DNA of 64,000 bases from Larix kaempferi (taxonomy: Eukaryota; Streptophyta; Pinopsida; Pinales; Pinaceae). Both the position numbers and the translations under genes were made by a program. Location: the NCBI GenBank assembly GCA_027924585.1, contig BSBM01000711.1, positions 9,781,001-9,845,000 on the forward strand, in the 5' to 3' direction. Below are positions 33,790-45,955 of this stretch, piece by piece. Numbering within the stretch: position 1 is the stretch's first letter; every line of letters starts with the position of its first letter. The notes under the pieces were generated by a model. That model ran no database searches. It worked only from the letters and a program-made list of their open reading frames with translations, and was not told the DNA's origin.

Positions 33790-35080
33790 GATGGATAGGG
33801 TGAGTTGGTAGCAAAGGTAAAAGTGAGGTAAGCTTCATAAAGTAAATAGTAAAGAGTCTCCTAGCAGCAAAGGATTCATGAAGAAGTGTGTAGGACTGCT
33901 AAGAGGTAGAAGAGGTATTCTGGTTAGTGAAGTAGGTGGGTGCCTAGGTAATAACGGTAAAGGAAAGATAAGAAACATAGTAAATAAAGGTGGTAAGTGT
34001 TGTATCACCCATTAAGCATTCCTTAAGCAATAGGAAGTTAAACAATGTTGAAAGTGCCCCAGCCCCACCAGCAGCCCAAGCAAGCAATCCTTTCAAAGCT
34101 CATCTGGCTTTAGTTCATGTGTAGAATCAGGGGCAGTTACTTCAACAAATAAAAGACCATGCCATGGGTAAAGCTGTGCAATAAAAGGAAATACTACAGT
34201 AGGAAGCTACGGCATGCTATGAAACACTCCCTTGGTTACTCTTTAGCTGCAAGAAAAAGAATAACTGTCCCCACCTAGACCCATGGACTGAATGGAAACG
34301 CTTAGGAGGTTATAGACCAAGGATTGGATGGCTTAAAACAACACTGAACCTTACCCCCTGTTTCCTAACTATTTGTCCTTAAGAAATGGCTGCCCTAGAC
34401 CAGGAATCACTTACAAAGGAAAGTTGGAACTGCTATGAATGGAATGGTCCCTTTCTTAGAAGCAGCACCGGATTAGACTAGAAAGGATAGCAAGGGTGGC
34501 TTGGTTTAACCCTGAACTTATATAGACACGTCACTCACTGCTTGCCATAGTTATTCTATTATTGGGGTACCTTACCCTCTTATGCCCTTCACTCTAAAAC
34601 AATGGAATGGAGGAGTGTTCCCTGCCCTTATAGAATATATTTTCGGCTACTCACTATACCTTTAGCGGGTCGGGATTAGACTGGCCAACCTGACCTTTAT
34701 TTTTATACCGTCACCCAGGAACACCTTTGGTAAGAAGGATAATAACCACCTTTGTTTCACACATTACCCAAGAACTAGCACTTGTTATACCTATAACAAT
34801 CGCTTAGCCATAGCCCGTCAATTAGAAGCACCCACCGGATGGGATGAGTCGACACTTAGAACTTTGATGATAAATTCCGCTCCGCTATGCCCGACTATTC
34901 CTTTTCTGTATATTCAGGCCCAGTTAGAAATGTTCTTTATTTTCCTGTTTTTTTTAATCGTGTATCATTGTTCTTTATCTATTTTCTGTATATTCAGGGC
35001 CGACTACTCCGAGGACAATCTTTAGTAGCAATTGAATTTCTATTTCTGTGCATACAAATCGTCTCATTGATGTAGGCCCC
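33790..35080. other. continuation of the word-rich, possibly organelle-derived locus
   Basis: No gene. The texture resembles 17590-21107: GTAAAGGTAAA-like words, GGTAAGTAGG runs, and later GC-richer text. A 62-codon frame at 34887-35075 is hydrophobic but unrecognised. I infer this is the other half of the locus split by element B. Confidence 0.4.
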
Positions 35081-36560
35081 AGGGTTGGGCAATTATCATG
35101 AGTAATTTTTGGATGGCTCTAAAATTGTTATAAAATAAAGTACTATATAATTTTTGTTGGACAGAAGTATATTTATCTTTGAGTTCATAGTCGTATGGCG
35201 GCATGTCTCCAGAAAAATGAGTCTACAGAGTATTGCCTATGATCTCTACAAGCTATTACACACATTAGGCATAAAAAATAAATCGATATTGGTTAATAGA
35301 TCTCACAAGATCTTTAGCTACAAACTCCTCTCCAAGTCAAATACGAGTTTCAAAATAAATTAAGCATTATGCATGAAGCATGTATGGAAGTGGAAGTCTT
35401 TCTCATATATTTGGTCAAAATTGGATACAACTAAAAATCGAAAGGATGTGTGTGATTATAAGATTTTAAAATTAATAAGTATACCATGCCTAGATACAAA
35501 AAAAAATGTGCATTTAAGTTAAGATATTAATAATGCCAATCTTCTTCTTCTTTTTATTATTAGTTTGATTTCTCAAATGAAAAATTGAAACACAGAATGT
35601 GCATTTAAGTTAAAATATTAATAATGATAATCTTCTTTTTATTATTAGTTTGATTTCTCATTTGCTAAATGTTATGTACAACTTAATTGAAAATATTAAT
35701 AATGGCAATCATCATTTTATTTAAATTTTTTAATGATATGAAATTATTTAACTTAAAAAATAAAAAATAATTATAACTATAGAAATAAAATTACTAATTT
35801 ATTCACACAATTTAATATTAATATCAATTTTAATTTTAATATTCACACAATTTAATATTAATATCAATCTTAGTTTTAGTATTCACACAATTTACTAAAT
35901 CTAATATAATATTCAGGCATATCACTAAAATCTAATATAATGTTTTTCAATAAGTATTAATTTATTAATGTGCGTTTCTTTCAACAAGGTTAGACTTTAT
36001 AACTCAACAATTCAAATTTGAGAAATGATAAATAACAATAGGCTTGGATACTAATCAATATTCAAATATTACCTTTACCTTTAGGCGGTACAAGGCTTCA
36101 GATTTTCAAGGCTAGATCACCAAATATTTAAGATTTTCAAGGCACAGCAGAGAAGAGTGAAAATTTACAAGGCATGAGTCACCATATCGGCCAATATGAT
36201 TTAGAAAACGTTATGATAAATTAATTTATATTCAAATCATAATGAATGTTATCTTATTATTTTATAACGGATAAATTTAATTTTGAAGTTGGTATACAAA
36301 TTCTTTTAGTCTTTGCTTATGTTAATTAATTAATATGGCTTGATATTGAGTGTTTTCTAGTCACTCAAGTTAATAATGCTCTACTATATTAAATAATAAT
36401 TAAAAAATAATTATTATTATTTATTTATCTGTATATTATTATAATTAGATCATGATGAAATTTAGTTTTATTTATTCGCATTCTGAATAGTTGTTAATTA
36501 AACTTTTGTATTCACATAAGAATTAAAATTGAATTGAATTTTTTAGTTTTTAATAACATA
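35081..36560. other. AT-rich DNA with short tandem repeats
   Basis: No gene. It holds a ~90-bp duplication at about 35509-35660 (GTGCATTTAAGTTAA ... GTTTGATTTCTCA) and a 40-bp tandem repeat at 35801-35890. Confidence 0.6.
35801..35890. repeat. 40-bp tandem repeat, two copies plus a partial third
   Basis: Units starting ATTCACACAATTTA at 35801, 35841 and 35881. Confidence 0.85.
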
Positions 36561-37860
36561 TTTATGATTGATTAAATTGATAACATTAATAAATATATAT
36601 ATTAATATTAATAAATTATTAATATTATTAACTAAATTAATATTAATCTTATTAATAAATTTAACAACGTTATTATTAAAATAATGTTTATTATATTATG
36701 TTATTATGATTATAATATTAAAGTTAATATTGATATCAACATCAATAAAATATTGAAAACATTCATATTAATATCGATAATGGTAATAATAAAAAAATAA
36801 CCACATCAAAATATATTAATAAAATTAATAACATTAATATTAATATTAATATTAATATCAACATTAATAACAACAATAATAAAACAATTTAAGTATAAAG
36901 AAAATTAACCATATTAATAATATTATTAATCAAATTGATACCATAAATACTAACATTAATAAAATTGATATTGATATTTAATTTTAATATTAAATATTTA
37001 TTAATATTAACAAGTTATTATTAAAATTAATAAATTATTAATAATATTACTTCATTATTATTAATATTCTAAACCAAACTAAGCATTGTCAACCATGGTT
37101 AAGAATTTATGTAAAATAAATATTACTAATTAAAATGGTTATGGCTATATAAAATTTTAAGAGTAGTAATAATAGTAGTAATAAATTAATAATTTTATAT
37201 ATTAACGATAATATTAACATCACTAATATTAATGATATTAACATAATTAATAATAACATTAATAAAGTTAACTACATTAATAATAACATCAACAATATTA
37301 ATAAAATTATTTATAAAATTAATAACATTAATAATAACAATTAACAATATTAATATGAATACAAATAACTATTAACAAAATCATCATTATTAATACAATT
37401 AATAAGTCAATATTTATATTAATTGTATAAATATGAACATAATTAACAACATGAATAACATTATTAATAAAATTAAAGAACATAACAAATTCAAATAGAA
37501 AGTGAGGAATATGATTATTATGATGCATCATCACCTTTCATAAACATCTTAATGAAACTTTAGCAATAATACGGTTAAAATTAATAAAATACGATATTAA
37601 TAACACTATTGATAAAATTAATAATAACATAAAGCAATATTTACTAATATTACCAACATTAATAATATTAATCTTAATATTATCATTAATAAATTTAGTA
37701 TCAACATGATCAAAAGTAACAATATCATTATTGTTCTACAACATTAATAATATTATTAGTATTATCATTAATAATAACATTGATAACAACATTGATAACA
37801 CTAATAGTAAACATATTAACATTAATTAAGTTAATATTAATATTAACATTAATGCAACAT
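36561..37860. repeat. ATTAATA/AACATTAATA simple-sequence field
   Basis: About 1.3 kb made almost wholly of the words ATTAATA, AATAACATTAATAA and TATTAATAT in irregular order. Frames here (37328-37534, 37728-37928) are translated low complexity. Confidence 0.85.
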
Positions 37861-38090
37861 AATCTTTGAGAAACACTATAATTTGACATAAGCTCACAAA
37901 GATGCATTGAAAAATATTCAACATCCACCCAATCATAGTTAACAACATCAAAATTAAACCATCAAAAGTGAAGCATCATAAGACAACCATCAAAAGTCAA
38001 TTATCTTGAGCCATGATCAACAACAACAACCATATTCAAAACATCAAAAGGTAGCCATCATCAACCATCCATTTCAACCATATTCAACCA
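37861..38090. repeat. CAACCAT-word repeat, left part
   Basis: Recurring CAACCAT, ATTCAACCAT and CATCAAAAG words. The same field continues after element C at 44867-45430. Confidence 0.7.
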
Positions 38091-38095
38091 TGTTT

Positions 38096-38693
38096 TGTTG
38101 ATGTATTTGTAACTTCGGAATGTATTTTATATATGTGTATTGTATTCCTATCGAGATATTATTATTCCTCTATGCGAAAGTGTTTGTATTCCTATAGAGA
38201 TGTTATTATTCCTCTATACGGAAGTGTCGTCATTTATATTGTAAGTGTCGTAACTTATACTTGATGGGTTATTAGACCACCCTATTGGGGGTTAGCCCTG
38301 CTAGAATTATGTTATGTGGTTAAGTTAAGGCTGACCTAGTAAAGGTTATTAGGAAATTCAAGTCAAGTATAAATAGAGTGCGGGAGGCACTCTATTTCAT
38401 CATTCACTTCTCTCACACACACTCATTGGAGAGTGGCGCACTAGTGGAGGAGGAGAAGCTGTTGCTAGGAGGACTATCTCTTGTACTTGATTTGTATCAT
38501 TGCTCTATCTATCTCTGAGGAAGTTGCGGGGTTTTTCACCTTATTGGTTTTCCCCGGTGAAACTCTGTGTCTCTTGTGTGCTTGCATTATTGTGTCCATG
38601 ATTGATATGCTATAGATATGTTGTAAGTATGCTGTACATGTTATTCTCTCAGTTAAGATCCTAGATTAGATTGAAATTTATGAAAAACTAACA
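38096..38693 (+). repeat. element C 5' LTR
   Basis: Direct copy of 44221-44861. TATA box TATAAATAG at 38368-38376. Followed by CGGTGTCAAAGC, a decayed initiator-Met primer site (nine of twelve bases match). Confidence 0.92.
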
Positions 38694-41340
38694 CGGTGTC
38701 AAAGCTAACCTGAAAGAAGGCATGGTATGGCATTTATGACACTTGTTGCACTTGCAAAGCTAGGGCTTGATATAGAAAAAAACCGTCATTGTAGAAATTT
38801 ATCTATAAATCCATTTTGGCGAGGTTTCAAGATCTGAAACTCTTAAAGGTCGAAGAAAAGATCTCCATGTACCTTGTTTCCGAAGCACAACTTCTAATTC
38901 GTTGTACTTTGTCTTTTATGATCTATACAATATAGGGTTTCTGCCTCTTCCAGATCTCAGTCATAAATAAGTGACCTAGGAAAAAAGGTCACAACTTGGT
39001 CTAGGAAGCTCCAAATGAAATTTTGTAAAATGTGACAAGTAGGGCATAGACTGTAGTTTCTCAGGTAATATTTTCAGAGGCCGAAGTTGAACCAGTGACA
39101 CATGGCATGCCGTACAAGTTCTCCCTCCTGGTTTATCCCATAAATAGGTCACATTACGACACTTGACATAACTCTCTCTCAGAGAATCCAATTGAGGTCA
39201 AACCTATGGGGTTGGAAATATGACAAGTTGGGCTACCACAAGTAGAAGTTTCAGACCCTGTGGATTCGTAATTTAAGAGTTACACCAGAAACAATCAGGT
39301 GCATATTTCTGTCAAAACAGAATTGGATTTTGAGCACCTTCATTCATGGCTCCGGGAATTAAGGTTTCGGAGAAAGTTGGAATTTTTGTAATAGGAGACC
39401 ACGGCTGAATGCTACTCATCAAAATATAAATTTAGAGACAAAGATCAAATTTTTTGGTTGGGCAGAAGGCTGGGCTTGATCAAACCCTAGTTTGGGACTT
39501 TGATCGGAAAAGTGGAAAATTAGGGCTTCTGTAAAAGTTGGAATTTTTTAAGTCTGTGACCATGGCTGGAAGCTCCTCAAAAAAATTAAAGTTTAGAGAT
39601 TTGGATTGAACCCTTTGGTTGGGCAGAAGGGTGAGCTTTATCAAACCCTAGTTCGGGATCCTATCGAGAAGATCCAGAAGTTTCAAAGGCAATTTTGAGG
39701 GGTGAAACTTTGCGTTTTTCAAATTTTGAGTATACTAGGTTGATCAGCTCATCAAGGTGCATCTTTCTATCCTTTCAGAAGTTTGAAATTCAAAGTTTTA
39801 ATTTTTAGGGTTTCCCTAACAAACCCTAATCTAGCTCGAGATCCAGTTTCTGCAAATCAAGTGGATTGGGTTAATCCTAGAAGAAAATGGATTGGTCATC
39901 TGCATAAGTGAAGAAGTTCCAGTTTCAGAGGGATATATGGCTAAGGCCTTACATAAGAAGATTACAAGCAATCTCGACAGGTATGACTTATCCACGTATG
40001 TTTCGAGATCTGTTCATGATTAAGTTTATGGTATGTTTGTCTTCATTAAGGTTAGTACAATCTTGATTAACTTTAGACTTGTCGTATCACCTTAATAAAA
40101 TCTTGAATGCACGATAGAAGATATTCATTGATTACGGTTTTGACACTTATGATTGTACTAATGCATTGTGGTGTTGTATGAGGTTGATGTTGTCCACTAA
40201 CATGAAAGGTACATCAAGAAAGACAAATCATGTTCTAGTTCAAGAACATATGACCATGGTGACATGAAGACAAAGGTTCATCCACTGCCATGGATCACAT
40301 AGAAGATCTTCTTACCAGGTATGTATAACTTGGTTTATAATGATTAACCTATGAGATATGTAGGTTTTTAGGACAAGTCACTTAAGAGAATAAGAAGACA
40401 TCATGTGGGTATGTTAGAAAATAACCAGCTAACATATTAATCCAAGTATGTTTTTCCTATATCAAGTTAGAATCCTACCTTGTGTTAGAATCTCTTATAT
40501 AAGTATACATGGCATGATTGATAATGATTATTCATTGAAGTTAGTAATCATGGGTTTAGGCATATTATGCTTCTTACTTTGATTGATGATATGACTAACC
40601 AGAAGAGTTCTATGGTCAATAAGAATATGCATGAGTAAAAGAAGTATTCCATGAAACCTTGAATACTAATGTTTATTATTTGTGTTTGAAATGATCATGA
40701 TTATACATGTTTAAGATTATGTTGTTTTAGTATCTATACTAATGAATGTATGATTATGTATGAGATCTTGAGGATGGCACAATCATGACACTAGTGCACA
40801 TTTAGGCATGCATAGTGGTCTAGGATGAATATAAGTCCAAGGACAGGTAATCCAGGAAGAAAATATCTAGAGGGAGCACACTCCAGTAGTTCTTGCAAGG
40901 AAGCAAATATTGAGAGGGAGTCCACCCTACAAACCAAACAAAGATAAGTACTTGAATTTTCATTTCTTGCATATTTGTTTGTTTAAATAATATTGTTCAA
41001 TGATGTATATGCCTATGTTCCTAGACTTAGGGTGTGTATTACGCATATTAGAATAATTGCATTAATGAATAGTATACTACTAATATGCATGTGATGGGTA
41101 AGTGACCTATGGCACTGTACAACATTCCATTGCTACTTATCTAGAATGAAACTTCTTTGCTGACATGTTGGGAGTTGTGCACAGTCTTAACAATGTTCTG
41201 GTAGAGATTGGAAGGCATCTAGAAAGTTACAGGATATGGATAAATGTTGTATTGAAGCATTGGCTAAAAAATTGCATGACTGTATGACATATTTCTTTAG
41301 GTGTAAGAATTTGTTTTGAAAACTATGAGATGTTTCTAAT
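38694..41340 (+). other. internal region of element C without recognisable gag, protease or integrase
   Basis: No open frame and no domain motif. Some pieces look like short exons ending in GT (for example at 39980 and 40319, both CAG/GTATG), so the region may have been rebuilt from unrelated sequence. Confidence 0.5.
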
Positions 41341-41379
41341 CATGCAATTTAACTTGTTTTGTAGGAAAGATCGTATAAC

Positions 41380-42436
41380 ATCACCTACAAAAGAAGGACT
41401 ACAACATTTGTTCCTGCAATGAAGTTCAAACTATCTATTGAAGATATTGAAGATTCTGAAGTTCCCAGGATATGCGATACAGTAAAAGGATGCCATGGTC
41501 GAGAAGTACCAATCGATCATGCTTAGGATGTGGTCCCAAGACCTGAAGGGAAGTTTGTTGTGACTTCCAAGTGGATCTATAAGATCAAGCATGTTGCAGA
41601 TGGTAGCATAGAAAAATACAAAGTGAGGTTTGTAGCTTGTGGCTGATTATGAAGAGACTTTTGCACCTATGTCCAAATACACTTCCATTAGATCAGTACT
41701 TGCTCTGGCTGCAGTGATGAAATGGAAGATACACTAGATGGATATCAAGATAGCTTTCTTGAATGGTGTAGTCGAGGAGGAAGTGTATGTGGAGCAGCCA
41801 CTTGGTTTTGAGACACATGATAGATAGTCATATGTGCGCAGGTTGAAGAAATCCTTGTATGGCTTGAAGCAAGCTCCTAGGACTTGGTATGGTAGGATAG
41901 ACAACTTTCTATCTAGTTTGGGCTTTACTAAGAGTAAAGAGGACTCTAACCTTTATTACAAGGTTGAGGAAGGCAATCCTGTGATACTACTCTTGTATGT
42001 GGATGACATATTTGTTACAGGTGAGGATGGATTGATTGTCGATACCAAGAGGAAGCTTGCTTCCGAGTTTGAGATGAAGAACTTGGGGATGACGCACTAT
42101 TTCCTAGGCACGGAGGTGTGGCAGAGTGCAGATGGAATCTTTCTTGGACAAGGGAAGTATGCAATAAAGATCCTGAAGAGGTTCAGGACAATGGACTGCA
42201 AGGCCATGGCCACACCTATGGCATCGAACTTGAAGCTTCTGTGTGATGCTTCATCTGATCCGATTGATGTGAGTGTGTATCGTCAGATGATTGGGTCCTT
42301 GATGATCCTAACGAACATGAGACCAGATATTTTCTTTACGGTGAACACATTGAGCAAGTTCCTGATAGATCCGAGGAGTGTTCACCTAGTTGCTCTAAAA
42401 CATATTCTGAGATTGGGCAGGCAGTGCCACAAATAG
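41380..42436 (+). pseudogene. copia reverse transcriptase, element C
   Basis: Decayed coding from about 41380; the longest open piece is 41834-42436 (200 codons). Blocks are VVTSKWIYKIKHVADGSI, DYEETFAP, MDIKIAFLNGVVEEEVYVEQ, LKKSLYGLKQAPRTWYGRID and the catalytic LLYVDDIFVTG, then MNLG-type text (MKNLGMTHYFLG). Small deletions are evident where the family has more residues: after FVACG (GFSQKEG-like text lost) and in the SIM/VW region. It ends with ALKHILRLG, where the next 30-40 codons are missing. Confidence 0.9.
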
Positions 42437-42851
42437 GAAGAGCACGTCTGGGTGCTTCTTCAGTATGGGATCAGGTGTGATCTCTTGGTTTAGCAGGAAG
42501 CAATCCTATGTAGCACTGAGGACAGCCGAAGTAAAGTATGTTGCAGCTTATTCGGCTAGTTGTGAGGTAGTATGGCTCCGAAAGCTACTATCTAAGTTAT
42601 TTGATCTCCCATTGGAGGCTATTAGTATTTTTTGTGACAACCAGAGTTGTGTGAAGCTGTCTAAGCACATTAAGATCAAATATCACTATATAAAGGATAT
42701 GGTGCAGAGAGGAGCAGTGAAGCTCCTGTATGTTGTGACAGATGAGCAAGTTGCAGATGTGCTGATGAAACCACTAGCCAGAGTTAAGTTTGAGTACTTC
42801 AGAGAGAGGCTTGGTGTTCTTCAGATTGATGACACTTTGTGGAAGAAGTGA
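42416..42851 (+). pseudogene. copia RNase H, element C
   Basis: The open piece is 42465-42851 (128 codons). The domain starts slightly earlier in frame (ATNRKSTSGC near 42425). It contains SGVISWFSRKQS, CEVVWLRKLL, FCDNQSCVKLS and KPLARVKFEYFRERLG. The first catalytic Asp region (YTDADWAG in relatives) fell into the deletion joining it to the reverse transcriptase. A further 8-10 codons are missing after CVKLS. Confidence 0.88.
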
Positions 42852-42970
42852 TGGACACATCTGCTGGAGCCATTCCAAGCATGGTGAGAGGAGGATCCTT
42901 CACATGGCTGTGGATGTAAGTGGTGGATGATGAGCATCAAGACGATGCTCCAGTTACTGCTCGGTATATG

Positions 42971-43314
42971 AATCATGTTGGAAGATTGGTATGATCAGTT
43001 GGATCATGTATATGTATATGAATCATGTTGGATGCTTATTATGATCAGTTGGATCATGTATATGTATATGCATCATGTTGGATGCGGGATATGATTAGTT
43101 GGATCATGTATATGTATATGCATCATGTTGGATGTTGGATATGATTAGTTGGATCATGTATTTATATATGCATCAGGTAGATACATTATATGATCAGGTA
43201 GATCATGTATGATGATATGTATCAGGTAGATACATTGTATGATCAGGAGGATCATGTATGGTGATATGTATCAGGTGGATACATTGTATGATCAGGTTGA
43301 TCATGGATGATGAG
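42971..43314. repeat. 50-bp tandem array, about seven copies
   Basis: Four exact-length 50-bp units from 42971 (AATCATGTTGGA ... GGATCATGTATATG), then two of 49 bp and one of 46 bp with CAGGTAGAT in place of CATGTTGGAT. Every unit contains GATCATG. Further degenerate ATCAGG/GATGAT words run to about 43420. Confidence 0.9.
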
Positions 43315-43473
43315 TATCAAAACGATGCTCTAGATGACATGCATCAGGACGATGTAGTGATGATGATCAGGATGATCATGTGATGATGTACATCAGGATG
43401 ATGTATGGTGAGTATCAGGTTGATACTCTATGGCCGTGGATAGGTTGTGTAGATGAGCATGTAAGTTGACTTG

Positions 43474-43990
43474 GAAGATCCGGCGGGTAGAGCTGTGTGC
43501 CCATAACAGCCTGGGATGCTCTTTCAAGGCATTTCTATGGGAGCACATATAATAGCTCCCTAGGATATTTGACAGGTAGAGCTGTGTGCTCGTAACAGCC
43601 TAGGATTCTCTTTCGAGGTTTTGTCCTATGACATGTAATATGCTCCTGGGAGATCCAATAGGTAGAGCTAAGTGCTCGTAACATCCTGGGATTCTACAAC
43701 CAGTTTTTGCCATGACCACATGTAATATGCTCATGGGAGATCCGACAGGTAGAGTTGAGTGCTCGTAACAGCCTGGGATGCTACAACCAGATTTTGTGGT
43801 GAGATCACATGTAATGTGCTCCTAGGAGATCCGATAGGTAGAGCTGTGTGCTCGTAATAGCCTAGGATGCTACAGCCAGGTTTTGTGATGGGGTCACATG
43901 TATTGTCCTCTTGGGATATTTGACAGGTAGAGCTGTGTGCACGTAACAGCCTGGGATGCTTCATCTAGGTTTTCTGACGCACATAATAAG
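43474..43990. repeat. about 88-bp tandem array, six copies
   Basis: The motif GGTAGAGCTGTGTGC followed by CGTAACAGCCTGGGAT recurs at about 43484, 43574, 43660, 43748, 43836 and 43925, a spacing of 86-89 bp. Confidence 0.9.
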
Positions 43991-44220
43991 TCCTGAGGAT
44001 TCCACAGTATGGCCAATGATGATGAAGACCTATAGGTGGTGGGACTACATCCAATATGAAAAAGGATTGGCTCTATAGAACTTCCTATGATGAGTATATT
44101 AGAGATTGATTGAGATAGCAGCAGTAATGATGATGATGATGATTCAATATCAATGATCCAGTGACGATGACTTGTGCTAGAAGACCTGTGTCGAGAAATG
44201 CCTTCCTAGTCAAGAGGGAG

Positions 44221-44861
44221 TGTTGATGTATTTGTAACTTCGGAATGTATTTCATATATGTGTATTATATTCCTGTAGAGATGTTATTATTCCTCTATAC
44301 GGAAGCATTTGTATTCCTATAGAGATGTTATTATTCCTCTATACGGAAGTGTCGTCATTTATATTGTAAGTGTCATAACTTATACTTGATGGGTTATTAG
44401 ACCACCTTGTTGGGGTCGGCCCTATATAAGTCATGTGGGTTAAAGGGTTATTAGACCACCCTATTGGGGGTTGGCCCTATCAGGATTATGTTATGTGGTT
44501 AAGTTAAGGCCAACCTAGTAAAGGTTATTAGGCAAGTCAAGTCAAGTATAAATAGAGTGCAGGAGGCACTCTATTTCATCATTCACTTCTCTCACACACA
44601 CTCATTGGAGAGAGGCGCACTAGTGGAGGAGGAGAAGATGCTGCTAGGAGGACTATCTCTTGTACTTGGGTTGTATCATTGCTCTATCTATCTCTGAGGA
44701 AGTTGCAGGGTTTTTCACCTTCTTGGTTTTCCCCAGTGAAACTCTGTGTCTCTTGTGTGCTTGCATTATTGTGTCCATGATTGATATGCTATAGATATGC
44801 TATACATGTTATTCTCTCAGTTAAGATCCTAGATCAGATTGAAATTTCTGAAAAACTAACA
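44221..44861 (+). repeat. element C 3' LTR
   Basis: Preceded by the polypurine stretch AAGAGGGAG. TATA box at 44547-44555. A ~55-bp partial duplication (TTATTAGACCACC at 44392 and 44448) and a ~12-bp gap explain the length difference from the 5' LTR. Confidence 0.92.
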
Positions 44862-44866
44862 TGTTT

Positions 44867-45430
44867 AAACATCGAAAGTCAAACATTGTACACTTTAGTC
44901 AAGCATATTCAACCATGGTGAAACACAATCACCCAAAATCAACCATAGAGTATCATTATCAAACATGCTCAACCATACACAAACAAGGATATCCATGGAT
45001 GAACAACAACCATAGTAAAGCATGCTAAACCATGGGTCCATGGTTCGATGCTCAACAATATGTATTACATTCAACCATATTCAACCAAATTCACCCATAG
45101 TAAAACATCACAAGGGATCCATGGTCATTTGACATAAGACTTTAGAGACATTAATGCAACATAGCCATTGAGAAACATATAAATGAAAATATAAGTTACC
45201 AATATGAATATCATAATACATCATAACCATTCATGAACATCATAATGATAGTGAACCATCAAAAGAAAACCATCTTCAACCATAGTCTCCAACATAAACC
45301 ATAGTCAACAACATCAAAATATTAACCATCTTCAACCATAGTTAACAACATCAAAAGTCCATCATTAAAAAGTCAAACAACAAAATTCAACCATCTTCAA
45401 CCATGGTGAACAACATCAAACATTGAAAAC
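44867..45430. repeat. CAACCAT-word repeat, right part
   Basis: CAACCAT, CATATTCAACCAT and CAACATCAAA words repeat irregularly with no fixed period. It continues the field interrupted by element C. Confidence 0.7.
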
Positions 45431-45499
45431 CACATTCAAACTTATTCAAGGGTACCCGCATGAAGCTGGTACCCAAAATAACCGCAACAACAATGCGTG

Positions 45500-45690
45500 A
45501 GCAGAAAAAATAAAACGACGCGCACGCGCCTCCAAAGGCACGCACGCGTCTCTGCTTCAGCAATGCCAAATGTCCATGTGGTTCGTCCCACACGGACAAA
45601 AGGGGCATGCATGCACCTTTGATGCGTACACACAAAATGGCATGCACGCGTTAGTGGCGCGTGCGTGCCTCTGTTTTTTTATAAAAAAAA
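45500..45690. other. CpG-rich alternating purine-pyrimidine patch
   Basis: Dense CGCACGCG, CACGCACGCG and GCGCGTGCGTGC in otherwise AT-rich DNA. It could adopt Z-form. It is followed by an A-run and AATAGAGCTC, which resembles, in inverted orientation, the patch at 62845-62960. Confidence 0.6.
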
Positions 45691-45955
45691 ATAGAGCTCA
45701 TGAGTTTGTCATTTTCGACAAACCCGTGAGCCGAATCTCCAACCCGTGAGCACACTGTCAACCCCGTGAACACGTCCTCATGCACTCAAGTCATCTTCAA
45801 CACCAAGCAATCGCCCCTACACAATGCTGCCATCCGTTTCTCCAGGTAGGTGCTCGTCAAAGCACAAAGTTGTGTTTATTTTTTGTTTTCCATTTGAGTT
45901 TTAATTTAAAAAAAAAATTACAATCCATTAAAAAACCAAGGAAATTTAATTGCAG

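Larger units (their letters stand above)
38091..44866 (+). mobile_element. element C: defective Ty1/copia retrotransposon
   Basis: LTRs of 598 and 641 bp (TGTTGATG ... CTAACA) are flanked by the target duplication TGTTT (38091-38095, 44862-44866). It encodes only a decayed copia reverse transcriptase and RNase H. Gag, protease and integrase are not recognisable in the 2.6 kb before them. Two tandem arrays lie between RNase H and the 3' LTR. It depended on other copies for movement, or was gutted after insertion. Confidence 0.93.

Noticed and set aside
43731-43964. 77-codon minus-strand frame
   Set aside because: Lies within the 88-bp tandem array and repeats with it.
42971-43990. CRISPR-like array from the evenly spaced repeats in element C
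   Set aside because: The units are tandem without unique spacers, lie in a plant retrotransposon, and differ gradually from copy to copy.
45387-45647. Cys/His-rich minus-strand frames near 45.5 kb
   Set aside because: They come from the CpG-rich ACGCACGCG patch; no family match and no gene structure.
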